64,000 nt of DNA. Origin: Streptomyces sp. NBC_00663. GTDB lineage: Bacteria; Actinomycetota; Actinomycetes; Streptomycetales; Streptomycetaceae. Location: the NCBI RefSeq assembly GCF_036226885.1, contig NZ_CP109027.1:6200001-6264000 (forward strand). The letters run 5' to 3'. Position numbers and translations under genes: made by a program. Shown one piece after another: positions 17,919 through 25,963 of the stretch; the stretch's first letter is position 1, and each line of letters starts with the position of its first letter. Under the pieces are notes generated by a model. The model was not told the origin of the DNA, did not search any database, and saw only the letters and a list, made by a program, of their open reading frames with translations.

Positions 17919-18116
17919 ATGAGCGCTCTGCTGAACAAGGTGAACGCCAGCGCGGAGCTGAGCGCCGTCGCCGCGGACCTGACGGACGCGAAGGACCTGT
18001 CCGTCACCCTTCCGGTGCTCGCGACGATCACCACCGTGTGCCCCGCCACCGGCTACATCGTCGGTGGCGGTCTGTTCACGGCCGGTATCGGCATCACCTA
18101 CGCCGTCAACGACTGA
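17919..18116 (+). CDS. Linaridin-like precursor peptide 1
   Basis: A 65-residue peptide with a strong ribosome site (GGAGGA) before ATG 17919. The N-terminal leader (1-34) resembles precursor 2: MSALLNKVNASAELSAV against MSAVLEKVNSSVEFSAI. Both have PVLAT at residues 32-36. The presumed core starts at Ala35 and has six Thr residues, one Cys (41), then a hydrophobic Gly-rich tail ending in Asn-Asp. Thr in linaridin cores is dehydrated to dehydrobutyrine, and the new N-terminal Ala is N-dimethylated in cypemycin. Cleavage after Leu34 is inferred by comparison with the ATPAT core start of cypemycin. Confidence 0.8.
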   Translation: MSALLNKVNASAELSAVAADLTDAKDLSVTLPVLATITTVCPATGYIVGGGLFTAGIGITYAVND

Positions 18117-18129
18117 GGAGGAGCACGAC

Positions 18130-18330
18130 ATGTCCGCCGTTCTCGAAAAGGTCAACTCCAGCGTCGAATTCTCCGCGATTCCCAGCGGAATCTCGGAGGC
18201 GGCCTGGGACAGTGCCCAGGTTCCGGTGCTCGCCACGCCGGCCACCGTCACCCCCACCCTGGGCAATGTGACGCTCGGCGTCGCCGCCTTCACCGGTGGC
18301 ATAGCCGTCGGTGACGCCCTGTTCGGCTGA
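18130..18330 (+). CDS. Linaridin-like precursor peptide 2
   Basis: A 66-residue peptide 13 bases after precursor 1, with its own GAGGAGG site. The leader is paralogous to that of precursor 1. PVLAT is again at residues 32-36, and the predicted core begins ATPATVTPTLG, closely matching the ATPATPTV start of cypemycin as I remember it. The core has six Thr and no Ser or Cys. Without a C-terminal Cys no AviCys ring can form, which fits a legonaridin-type product of dehydrobutyrines plus a modified N-terminus. Confidence 0.85.
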   Translation: MSAVLEKVNSSVEFSAIPSGISEAAWDSAQVPVLATPATVTPTLGNVTLGVAAFTGGIAVGDALFG

Positions 18331-18339
18331 TTCCGACCA

Positions 18340-18374
18340 GGCCGCCCGGTACCGACCCAGTGGACCGGGCGGCC
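18340..18374 (+). terminator. Attenuator-like hairpin after the precursor genes
   Basis: GGCCGCCCGGT (18340-18350) and ACCGGGCGGCC (18364-18374) form a perfect 11-bp stem with a 13-base loop. It lies 9 bases after the second precursor stop and 29 bases before the first modification gene. There is no T-run. Partial termination here would give excess precursor over enzyme message, a frequent arrangement in RiPP operons. Confidence 0.7.
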
Positions 18375-18403
18375 ACTTACGGATCGAGGAAGAGCAGCGA
18401 AAC

Positions 18404-19267
18404 GTGAAGCCATCCATTCTCCCGCGCCCAAGTCGCCTGAGGCCCCCGCGCCTGAGCCGTGAAAAGGCGCTCACCCTCGCGGAACAGATCAGCGCCTCCA
18501 CCCATTTGGTCAGCAGCCTCGAACTGCTGGTGCGGGACCGGGACCGCCGGGAAGGCGGCCTCAACGACTGGAACATCGCCCGGGACAACTACGCGCCCCG
18601 CATTCCGGGCCTCAAGAAGTTCCTGGACATCATCGCGGACCGTCGTAACACCCAACTTCTGCACGGTGCACGGGCGTTGGCCGCCGCCTCGCTGCTGGTG
18701 CCCGGCACTCCCCGCGCCCACCGGGCCGCCGCGAACGGCTTCCTCGCCGTGACGTCGATGGCGGCCTACCCGCGCCACAGCTATGGCACGGACGGCTCCG
18801 ACCAGGTGTCCTTCATCGTGCAGATCGCCGCCCTGACCGCTCGGCTGCGCCAGCACGACCACCGTACGGTCGACGCGGCCCTGTGGTACGTGGCCCTTCA
18901 GTCCACGATGTCGTACGCGGTCTCCGGCTACGTGAAACTGGTCAGCCCCGTCTGGCGCTCCGGCGCCGCGCTGCCGGGCATCATGCGCACCGAGACCTAT
19001 GGCGACGAGCGCTTCTACCAGCTCATCTCCGACCACCCCGAACTGTCGAAGCTGGTGGCGCACGCGGTGCTCTTCATGGAGTGCGCGTTCCCCGCGCTGT
19101 TCCTCGCCAAGGGACGCCTCGCCCCGGCGATGCTCGCGGCCACCGGCTCCTTCCACCTGGTCAACGCCCGTGCCATGGGCCTGGGCCGGTTCCTCACCGC
19201 GTTCGTGGCGACGTACCCGGCCGTGCTCTACGCGGCGCAGCCCCGCGAGCGGGGAGCGGCCCGATGA
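18404..19267 (+). CDS. Linaridin-cluster membrane protein (HTTM/DoxX-like)
   Basis: A 287-residue integral membrane protein starting at GTG 18404. Hydrophobic segments include residues about 88-100, 115-128, 160-180, 220-250 and 262-278. Motifs such as YAVSGYVKLVSPVWRSG and HPELSKLVAHAVLFMECAFP resemble HTTM/vitamin-K-carboxylase-like membrane folds. In cypemycin clusters a membrane domain is fused to a hydrolase (CypH). Here it is a separate gene whose stop overlaps the hydrolase start (ATGA), so the two probably form one complex. A role in peptide modification or epimerisation is inferred from CypH/GrmH. Confidence 0.7.
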   Translation: MKPSILPRPSRLRPPRLSREKALTLAEQISASTHLVSSLELLVRDRDRREGGLNDWNIARDNYAPRIPGLKKFLDIIADRRNTQLLHGARALAAASLLVPGTPRAHRAAANGFLAVTSMAAYPRHSYGTDGSDQVSFIVQIAALTARLRQHDHRTVDAALWYVALQSTMSYAVSGYVKLVSPVWRSGAALPGIMRTETYGDERFYQLISDHPELSKLVAHAVLFMECAFPALFLAKGRLAPAMLAATGSFHLVNARAMGLGRFLTAFVATYPAVLYAAQPRERGAAR

Positions 19268-20265
19268 GCGGGCCCGAGCGCAGCGACGTACTGCCGCGGG
19301 CCGCGGCGGCCGTGCTGAGCGCGACGTTCGCCGCCGGGCTGGTCTCCGGGCTGCTGCGCCGACGCCGGGTGCTGCGCGGCCGGGGCGACGAGCAGCTGTT
19401 CGAGACGGCGGCCGGGAACCTCGTCTCCTACCAGCTGACCGAGCCCGCCACCGCCGTACCCGGCCCCGTCGTGGTGTGCGAGGCCGGTCTGCTCTCCACC
19501 GCCGAGCACTGGTCCTGGCTGAGCCGCCTGCTGGCCGCCGGGCACCCGGTGCTGACGTACAACAGGGCGGGGTACGGGCGCGGCGAGTACCGCAGGACCG
19601 AGCCGTTCACCGTGGCGGGCGCCGCCGCGGACCTGCACGATCTCGTGCGGCATGCCTGTGGGAGCCGCCAGGTGGTGCTGGCCGGGCACTCGCTGGGCGG
19701 ATACATCGTGCTGCGTGCCCTGGAGTCGCTGCGCGACCTGACCACCGGGGTCGTCCTCATCGACCCCAGCCATCCGGCCGAGCTGCTGCGCTCCAAGTCG
19801 CAGGCCATGGGCGCGGAGGCGTTCACCTTCGCGCTCAAGCTGATGCCGGGCTCGATGGCCCTCGGCCTGGGCGGGCTGCTGCGCCGCCCCTCCTGGGTGG
19901 ACCTGTTGCCCGAGGGCGACCGGCGACTCGCCCTCGACCACTACCGCGACGCGAAGCTGTGGCGGGCCGGGGTGCGTGAATGGCACGGCGTGTACGGGGA
20001 GTTCCTGAACCACGACGGTTCGACACCCAAGGTCGGCGTGTCCCTGTGCCTGGTGGCGGCGGCCGTGACCCATGACCGCGACCCCGTCCAGGCCGAACTG
20101 CACGGCGAGTTCGTCGCCGCGTCCCCGGACGGGCGGCAGTTCCTGATCGAGGACGCGAGCCACGACGAGCTGCTCCTCAACGAGAAACCGGCGCGCGAGA
20201 TCGCCGCGCTGATCGAGGACTTCGTCGCCGGACCGGCGGCCGGCGGCACGGGGGAGGACGGCTGA
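19264..20265 (+). CDS. Alpha/beta hydrolase of the linaridin-like cluster (CypH C-terminal-domain-like)
   Basis: A 333-residue alpha/beta-hydrolase fold protein with an N-terminal hydrophobic anchor (about residues 10-28). The nucleophile elbow is GHSLGGYIVL (Ser near 142), an oxyanion-type CEAGLLSTAEHW lies near 75, and a late His sits in DASHDELL. Overlapping codons couple it to the membrane protein before it and the CypL-like gene after it (TGATG). The homologous domain in cypemycin and grisemycin clusters is needed for changing residue stereochemistry, although leader cleavage is another possible role here. Confidence 0.8.
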   Translation: MSGPERSDVLPRAAAAVLSATFAAGLVSGLLRRRRVLRGRGDEQLFETAAGNLVSYQLTEPATAVPGPVVVCEAGLLSTAEHWSWLSRLLAAGHPVLTYNRAGYGRGEYRRTEPFTVAGAAADLHDLVRHACGSRQVVLAGHSLGGYIVLRALESLRDLTTGVVLIDPSHPAELLRSKSQAMGAEAFTFALKLMPGSMALGLGGLLRRPSWVDLLPEGDRRLALDHYRDAKLWRAGVREWHGVYGEFLNHDGSTPKVGVSLCLVAAAVTHDRDPVQAELHGEFVAASPDGRQFLIEDASHDELLLNEKPAREIAALIEDFVAGPAAGGTGEDG

Positions 20266-20828
20266 TGGACCGGCAGAAGGCGGCGGCGAGGAGCGTGGAG
20301 GCGGCCTTCGTCGCCTGGCTGACGGTGACGCTGCTGAGCCAGCATCCGCACCAGGTCTTCGACCGTTTCCGCTCCTACGACCGGCTCGGGCTGCTCATCC
20401 CCAACTGGCGCTTCTTCGCCCCGCAGCCCGCCCGGCACGACTTCCACCTGCTCTACCGCACGGTCTCCCGCACCGGCGAGGAGTCCGAGTGGCAGGCGGC
20501 CTCGCAGATCATCAAGCGGGCCTGGGCACACGTGGCGTGGTTTCCCGGGCGCCGCCAGGAGAAGGCGGTGTTCGACATCTGTAGCGAGATCGTGGCCCTC
20601 GTCGGAGCCCGCTCCCCGAAGGTCGTCGAGGCCCCCGGCTACCGGCTGCTGCGCAACTTCGTCCGCCGCCGGCTCGACGAGGAGGGCGTGCGCGACATCT
20701 CGGGCTTCCAGTTCCTCGTCGTGCGCTACAGCGGACACGACCACTCCGAGGAGCCGCAGTACTCCTTCGTCTCGCCCTTCGTCCCGTACGACGGCCAGGG
20801 CGCCACCCTGGAAGGGGAGCGCGTATGA
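20265..20828 (+). CDS. CypL-like linaridin biosynthesis protein
   Basis: A 187-residue protein with one N-terminal hydrophobic helix (about 13-27). A characteristic segment FRSYDRLGLLIPNWRFFAPQPARHDFHLLYRT, given here only by its ends and the shared PNWRFFAPQPARHD, spans residues about 35-67. Basic and aromatic residues follow. Size and position match CypL/GrmL, which act with CypH/GrmH. I know no characterised catalytic motif. Start and stop overlap both neighbours, so it is made in step with them. Confidence 0.7.
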   Translation: MDRQKAAARSVEAAFVAWLTVTLLSQHPHQVFDRFRSYDRLGLLIPNWRFFAPQPARHDFHLLYRTVSRTGEESEWQAASQIIKRAWAHVAWFPGRRQEKAVFDICSEIVALVGARSPKVVEAPGYRLLRNFVRRRLDEEGVRDISGFQFLVVRYSGHDHSEEPQYSFVSPFVPYDGQGATLEGERV

Positions 20829-21619
20829 CCGGCACCGTGTCGGAGCAGGCCGCCGACTACGGACGGCAGTTCGCCGACTTCTACGACCGGCTCTTCCCGC
20901 CGGGCCCGGCGGCCGATCAGATCGCCGACGCGCTGACCACCCTGCTGCCCACCGGCCGCGGCCCGGCGCTCGAACTCGGCGTCGGCACCGGCAGGATCGC
21001 CCTGCCGCTGGCCCGCAGGACCGGCACCGTCGTGGGCGTGGACGCGTCCGCGGAGATGCTGGACCGCCTGCGGGAGGCCGTGAAGGAAGAGGCCGTAAAG
21101 GGAGTAGAGACAGTCGACGTCGAGGCGGTGGAAGCCGACATCAGCGACTTCCGCGACGACCGGCGCTTCCCGCTCGTGTACTGCGTGTGCAGCACCCTGC
21201 TGCTGATCACGGACCCCGAGCGGCAGCGCGCCGCCGTCCGCCAGGCCGCCGAACACCTCCTCCCCGGCGGCCACTTGGTGATCGAGACGCACAACGTCCC
21301 CCGCGTCCTCGCCATGGCGGCGGGCCGGCCGGTCGTCACCTTCTTCGTGCCCTACCCGCAGCCCGACACCGGAGTGCTCAGCTCCTGGTTCATCGACGAG
21401 GCGACGGCCCAGTGGCGCACCTCCCAAGTCCTTTTCGACCAAGGCACGTTCCGCATCGGCAACGAGTCGCTGCGGCTGACCACCGCCGACGAGATCGAGG
21501 CGTACGCCGCCGACGCGGGCCTCGCGGCGACCCACCGTTTCTCGGACTGGTCCGGGACCCCCTACAGCGAGGACGGGCACATGTTCATCGGCGTCTACCG
21601 CAGGCCGGCGGAGCGCTGA
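20825..21619 (+). CDS. SAM-dependent methyltransferase (CypM-like)
   Basis: A 264-residue class I methyltransferase. SAM-binding motif I is ALELGVGTGRIALPLARR (about residues 44-61), followed by VVGVDASAEML and later VEADISDFRDD. The cypemycin counterpart CypM dimethylates the N-terminal Ala after leader removal, and the predicted N-terminal Ala of both cores here fits that substrate. The ATGA overlap with the CypL-like gene and the TGATG overlap with the ABC ATPase place it in the same operon. Confidence 0.85.
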   Translation: MTGTVSEQAADYGRQFADFYDRLFPPGPAADQIADALTTLLPTGRGPALELGVGTGRIALPLARRTGTVVGVDASAEMLDRLREAVKEEAVKGVETVDVEAVEADISDFRDDRRFPLVYCVCSTLLLITDPERQRAAVRQAAEHLLPGGHLVIETHNVPRVLAMAAGRPVVTFFVPYPQPDTGVLSSWFIDEATAQWRTSQVLFDQGTFRIGNESLRLTTADEIEAYAADAGLAATHRFSDWSGTPYSEDGHMFIGVYRRPAER

Positions 21620-22530
21620 TGGGGACGGGACTGGAGATCGACGGCATCGGCAAGACCTTCGGCGACACGAGGGTGCTCAGCGAGGTGGGCTTCCGGGTGC
21701 CCGCGGGCCGGATCGTGGGGTTCGTCGGCAACAACGGCGCCGGCAAGAGCACCACGATGCGGATCGTCCTCGGGCTCACCGCGCTCGACGAGGGCGAGGT
21801 CCGCTACGACGGCCGGGCCATCGACGTGCCCGTCCGCAAGCGCATCGGCTACATGCCGGAGGAGCGCGGCCTCTACCCCCGTATGCGGGTCCTGGAGCAG
21901 CTGTCCTACCTGGGGCGGCTGAGCGGACACGGCAAGACGGAGGCCACCGCGGCGGCGCGGCGCTGGGTGGAGCGGCTCGGTCTGGAGAAGCTGGCCGGGG
22001 CGAGGCTGTCCGAGCTGAGCCTGGGCAACCAGCAGCGGGTGCAGCTGGCCGCCGCCCTGCTGCACGATCCGCGGCTGCTCATCCTCGACGAACCGTTCTC
22101 CGGGCTCGACCCCTCCGCGGTCGGCGTCATGAGCGACGTACTGCGGGAGCAGGCCGCGCAGGGCCGGCCCGTCCTCTTCTCCAGCCATCAACTCGACCTG
22201 GTGGAGCGGCTCTGCGACCAGGTGGTGATCATCTCGGACGGCCGGATCGTCGCCGACGGCACGGTCGCCGCGCTGCGCGACGGTGCCCCGGTACGCCATC
22301 GGGTCGTCGCCGACGGACTGGCCCCGGGCTGGACCCACGGCCTGCCGGGTGTGCGCGAACTGGCCTGGCAGGACGGCGGTTGCCTGGTCGCCTCCGAGGG
22401 CGGACAGGAGCAACAGATCCTCGCCTCGGCCCAAAGCATGGGCCCGGTGAGGGAGTTCACGCCCATCCGGCCCGACCTCACCGAACTGTACCGAGACGTG
22501 GTGAATTCCGATGACGCCGACCGGGACTGA
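21619..22530 (+). CDS. ABC transporter ATPase of the linaridin-like cluster
   Basis: A 303-residue ABC-2 type ATPase. Walker A is GNNGAGKST (about residue 37), the signature LSLGNQQRVQLAAALL (about 133), and Walker B LLILDEPFSGLDP. The C-terminal 80 residues form the accessory domain usual in export and self-resistance ATPases (CcmA/NatA-like). It starts at ATG 21619 within TGATG and its end overlaps the permease by 20 bases. Expected role: export of the mature peptide or producer immunity. Confidence 0.93.
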   Translation: MGTGLEIDGIGKTFGDTRVLSEVGFRVPAGRIVGFVGNNGAGKSTTMRIVLGLTALDEGEVRYDGRAIDVPVRKRIGYMPEERGLYPRMRVLEQLSYLGRLSGHGKTEATAAARRWVERLGLEKLAGARLSELSLGNQQRVQLAAALLHDPRLLILDEPFSGLDPSAVGVMSDVLREQAAQGRPVLFSSHQLDLVERLCDQVVIISDGRIVADGTVAALRDGAPVRHRVVADGLAPGWTHGLPGVRELAWQDGGCLVASEGGQEQQILASAQSMGPVREFTPIRPDLTELYRDVVNSDDADRD

Positions 22531-23779
22531 CCGGCACACCGGGCCGCAGGCACCGGCCGAAACCCCCGCCGCACCGCGGCCGGAGCCCGCGAGCTCCGCC
22601 GAACCGGGGCATCTGCCCGCCGCCACCGCCGTCCGACTGGTCGCCGGACGCGAGCTGCGCACCCGGGTCGCCTCCGCGGGATTCGTCGTCGCCACCCTCG
22701 TCACCGCCGCGATCGTCGCCGTACTCGCCCTGCTGCCCGGGTTCATCGGGGGCGACGACGACAAGACGGTCGCCGCGGTCGGACTGACCCGCAGCCAGCA
22801 GCAGGCGCTCGCCGAACAGGCCGGGCCCGGCGTCGAGTTCACGCTCCGGGCCGTCGACGACAGGCGTGAGGCGCGGCGGCTGCTCGACGACGGGAAGGTG
22901 GCCGCCGTGGCCGACGGCGGCGGCGACCGGGTCCGGGTGACGGTGGGGCAGAAGTCCGACCAGTCACTCGGCGACACCGTCTCCGCGCGGCTCGAACAAC
23001 AGGCCCTCGCCGACGAGTTGAGGCGCCAGGGCGCCGACACGGCCGCCGTCGCCGAGGCGGTGCGCCCGGTCGCGGTCAGCTTCCTGGAGGACGACACCGG
23101 GGACACCCAGCGGGTCGTGCTCGCCTACGTCGTCTCGATGATGCTGTTCACCCAGATCATCGGCTCCGGCGGCTCCGTCGCCCAGGGCGTGGTCGAGGAG
23201 AAGAGCACCCGGGTCGTGGAGATCCTGCTGGCCAAGGTGCGGCCCACGCCCCTGCTCGTCGGCAAGGTCATCGGCATCGGCGCGATCGGTCTGCTCCAAC
23301 TGCTCCTGGTGGCCGCGGTCGGTGTCGGCGTGGCGACGGCCGCCGGTACCCTCGCCATCGAGTCGACCCTCGTGGAGGTCGCCGTGGCGAGCGTCGCCTG
23401 GTACCTGCTCGGGTTCGTCTTCTACGGCTTCCTGTACGGCGCTGTCGGCTCGATGGTCTCCCGCCAGGAGGACCTGGGCGGCCTCACCGTGCCCCTCCAG
23501 CTCGTCAACTCCGCGGCCCTCGTCGTCGCGGTCGTCGGCCTCCAGGACATCGGCGCGGGCTGGCTGGCCGCGATCGGCTACGTCCCGCCGTTCTCGGCGA
23601 TCGTCGTACCGATGCGCATGGCGGGCGGGGTGGCCACCACGGCCGAAGTCGTCGTCCCCGCACTGCTGTTGCTGCTCGCCTCGGCGGCCGTGGCCTGGCT
23701 CGGCGGCATCGTCTACAACCGGTCGATCCTCAACACCGGCAGGCGGGTCCGGCTGCGGCAGGTGCTGCGCCGTGCCTGA
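22511..23779 (+). CDS. ABC-2 transporter permease (NatB-like)
   Basis: A 422-residue permease partner of the preceding ATPase. A Pro/Ala-rich cytoplasmic tail (1-35) precedes one membrane helix (about 55-75), a large extracellular domain (75-200), and five to six helices from residue 200. The conserved GSVAQGVVEEKSTRVVEILL follows the second helix. This is the NatB/ABC2_membrane_3 layout. It overlaps the ATPase by 20 bases and the flavoprotein by 8. Confidence 0.9.
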   Translation: MTPTGTDRHTGPQAPAETPAAPRPEPASSAEPGHLPAATAVRLVAGRELRTRVASAGFVVATLVTAAIVAVLALLPGFIGGDDDKTVAAVGLTRSQQQALAEQAGPGVEFTLRAVDDRREARRLLDDGKVAAVADGGGDRVRVTVGQKSDQSLGDTVSARLEQQALADELRRQGADTAAVAEAVRPVAVSFLEDDTGDTQRVVLAYVVSMMLFTQIIGSGGSVAQGVVEEKSTRVVEILLAKVRPTPLLVGKVIGIGAIGLLQLLLVAAVGVGVATAAGTLAIESTLVEVAVASVAWYLLGFVFYGFLYGAVGSMVSRQEDLGGLTVPLQLVNSAALVVAVVGLQDIGAGWLAAIGYVPPFSAIVVPMRMAGGVATTAEVVVPALLLLLASAAVAWLGGIVYNRSILNTGRRVRLRQVLRRA

Positions 23780-25283
23780 CGCGGTGATCGTGGGCACCGG
23801 GCCGGGCGGCCTGGCCGCGGGGGTGACCCTGGCCAGGGCCGGGCTGCGGGTCGACCTGTACGAGGGGGCCGCGGAGATCGGCGGCGGTCTGCGCACCACC
23901 TCGCTCTTCGACGACGAGATCGTCCACGACATCTGCTCCGCCGTGCACCCGACGGCGTCTGCGTCGCCCTTCTTCCGGGAGTTCGACCTGGCCGCCCGGG
24001 GCGTGGACCTCCTCACCCCCGAGATCAGTTACGCGCACCCCCTGGACGACGGCCCGGCCGCCCTGGCCCACCGCGACCTCGACACCACCTGCGACCGGCT
24101 CGGCCCGGACGGACGCCGCTGGCGTGCCCTGATGCGCCCGCTGCTCGACCACAGCCGGGGCCTGACCGAGTTCGTCCTCTCCGGTCAGCGGGCCCTGCCA
24201 CGCGACCCGAAGGCCCTGCTCCTGCTGGCCCGCGGCATGCTCGCGCACGGCGTCCCGCCCGCCCGGGCCTTCACCGGCGAACCGGCCCGCGCCCTGCTGA
24301 CCGGCGTGGCCGCGCACGGCGTCGGCCGGCTGCCCAGCCCCGCCACCGCCGCGGTGGCGCTGCTCCTCGGCCACCTCGCGCACAGCGCGGCCGGCTGGCC
24401 CCTGCCCCGCGGCGGCAGCGCCCGCATCGCCGACGCGCTGGCCGCCGACATCACCGCCCACGGCGGCCGCTTCCACACCGGCCGGACCATCACCGATCTG
24501 CGCGAACTGGGCCGGGCGAGGGCGGTGTTGCTCGACATCGCCCCCAAGGGCCTCCTCCAACTGGCGGCCGGCCGACTGCCCGCCCGTTACGTCCGCGCCC
24601 TCGACTCCTTCCGCTACGGCCCCGGCGCCGCCAAGGTCGACTTCCTGGTCTCCGAACCGGTGCCCTGGACCGATCCCGCGGTCGGCCGGGCGGGAACCGT
24701 CCATCTCGGCGGCACCCAGGCCGAGATGTTCCGCCAGGAGACCCGCACCGCACGCGGCCTGACCTCCGAGGAACCGTTCGTCCTCCTCGTCGACCCCGCC
24801 GTCACCGACCCCTCCCGGGCCCGCCCCGGACGCCGCCCCCTGTGGGCGTACGCGCATGTGCCGAACGGCGACGACCGCGACCCTGCGGCAGCCGTACGAG
24901 CCCGCATCGAACGCTGGGCACCGGGCTTCGGCGACACGGTGCTCGCCCAACGCAGCGTGTCGGCAAGCGAGTTGGAGGCGTACAACCCCAACTACGTGGG
25001 CGGTGACATCGCCGCCGGCGCCATGACCCTGGCCCAGAGCGTGCTGCGCCCCACCCCCCGACTCGACCCCTACCGCACCCCGTTGCCCGGCGTGTACCTC
25101 TGCTCGGCGGCGACCCCGCCGGGACCGGGTGTGCACGGCATGACCGGGTATCTCGCCGCGCTGTCCGCACTGCGCCGTGAGTTCGGGATCCGCACCGCGC
25201 CGCCGCTGGGCCCGGCGGAGGCGGTGGCGTTTTTGCCCCGAGGCCCGAGGAAAGGTTCCGATCATGGACATCACGCTGGGTGA
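23772..25283 (+). CDS. FAD-dependent oxidoreductase, phytoene desaturase-like
   Basis: A 503-residue flavoprotein of the CrtI-like amine oxidase group. The FAD dinucleotide fold is AVIVGTGPGGLAAGVTLARAG at residues 4-24 (its core is GTGPGG), with GGGLRTTSLF near 40 and the C-terminal PGVYLCSAATPPGPGVHGM. The GTG start at 23772 overlaps the permease stop by 8 bases. It may oxidise or reduce dehydrated residues of the peptide. Similar enzymes occur in some linaridin clusters as far as I recall, but no reaction is established here. Confidence 0.85.
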   Translation: MPDAVIVGTGPGGLAAGVTLARAGLRVDLYEGAAEIGGGLRTTSLFDDEIVHDICSAVHPTASASPFFREFDLAARGVDLLTPEISYAHPLDDGPAALAHRDLDTTCDRLGPDGRRWRALMRPLLDHSRGLTEFVLSGQRALPRDPKALLLLARGMLAHGVPPARAFTGEPARALLTGVAAHGVGRLPSPATAAVALLLGHLAHSAAGWPLPRGGSARIADALAADITAHGGRFHTGRTITDLRELGRARAVLLDIAPKGLLQLAAGRLPARYVRALDSFRYGPGAAKVDFLVSEPVPWTDPAVGRAGTVHLGGTQAEMFRQETRTARGLTSEEPFVLLVDPAVTDPSRARPGRRPLWAYAHVPNGDDRDPAAAVRARIERWAPGFGDTVLAQRSVSASELEAYNPNYVGGDIAAGAMTLAQSVLRPTPRLDPYRTPLPGVYLCSAATPPGPGVHGMTGYLAALSALRREFGIRTAPPLGPAEAVAFLPRGPRKGSDHGHHAG

Positions 25284-25929
25284 GCAGCTCCTGCTTCTGT
25301 CGCTGGACGACGAGTCGGGTGCGGAGCGGGAGTCGGCGAAGGTCGCCTGGGCCATCGCCGCCGCCACACTCGTGGAACTCGCGCTGGCGGGACGGGTGGA
25401 GGTGGGCGACGACCAGCGGGTCGTGGTCATCGACCCCACCCCGCCCGGCACGCCCGGCCTCGACGCGGCCCTCGCCGAGATCGTCGCCTGGGACAAGCCG
25501 GGCCGGGTCAAGGACTGGCTGACCCACCTCAAGAAGGACGCCGTCGCCGCGGCGAGCCGGGGCCTGCTGGACCGTGGCCTGGTGCGGGAGGAGGTCAAGA
25601 AGGTCCTCGGCCTGTTCCCCGTACGCCGCTACCCCGAGGCCGACCCCACCGCCGAGACGGCCCTGCGCGAACGCCTGGAGGACGCGGTCCTGCGCGGCGC
25701 CACCCCCGACCCCCGGACGGCAAGCCTGGTCGCCCTCCTGCACGGCGCCCGACTCCACCGCCTGGCCTTCCCCACCGTCAAGCCCGCCGAGGTGGACGCG
25801 CCCATGGCAGCCCTCGCAACGGGCGACTGGGCCGCCCCCGCGGTGCGCCGGGCGATCGACTCGGCCCAGGCGACCCTGACAACGATCGTCACGACGACGG
25901 TCATCGGCGCTACGGTGGCGGGCAACTGA
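25264..25929 (+). CDS. GPP34 (GOLPH3-like) family protein
   Basis: A 221-residue protein of the GPP34 family (GOLPH3/Vps74 relatives), mostly helical. It begins with the typical ITLGEQLLLLSLDDESG, has VAWAIAAATLVELALAGRVEV, and later LVALLHGARLHRLAFP. Eukaryotic members bind phosphoinositides. Roles of the many Streptomyces paralogues are unknown. ATG 25264 has AGGAAAGG upstream and lies 20 bases inside the flavoprotein gene, so it is the last coupled gene of the cluster. A membrane-binding or scaffold role is speculation. Confidence 0.88.
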   Translation: MDITLGEQLLLLSLDDESGAERESAKVAWAIAAATLVELALAGRVEVGDDQRVVVIDPTPPGTPGLDAALAEIVAWDKPGRVKDWLTHLKKDAVAAASRGLLDRGLVREEVKKVLGLFPVRRYPEADPTAETALRERLEDAVLRGATPDPRTASLVALLHGARLHRLAFPTVKPAEVDAPMAALATGDWAAPAVRRAIDSAQATLTTIVTTTVIGATVAGN

Positions 25930-25963
25930 CGGCAGGATCACGGACGCTCCTCTCGGCACTGGC

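Noticed and set aside
18064..18129. Longer in-frame start for precursor peptide 2 within precursor 1
   Set aside because: ATG 18130 has its own GAGGAGG site and aligns with the start of precursor 1.
17919..18330. Lanthipeptide or lasso peptide interpretation of the precursors
   Set aside because: No LanB/C/M, asparagine-synthetase-like or transglutaminase-like genes are nearby. The neighbours fit linaridin enzymes.
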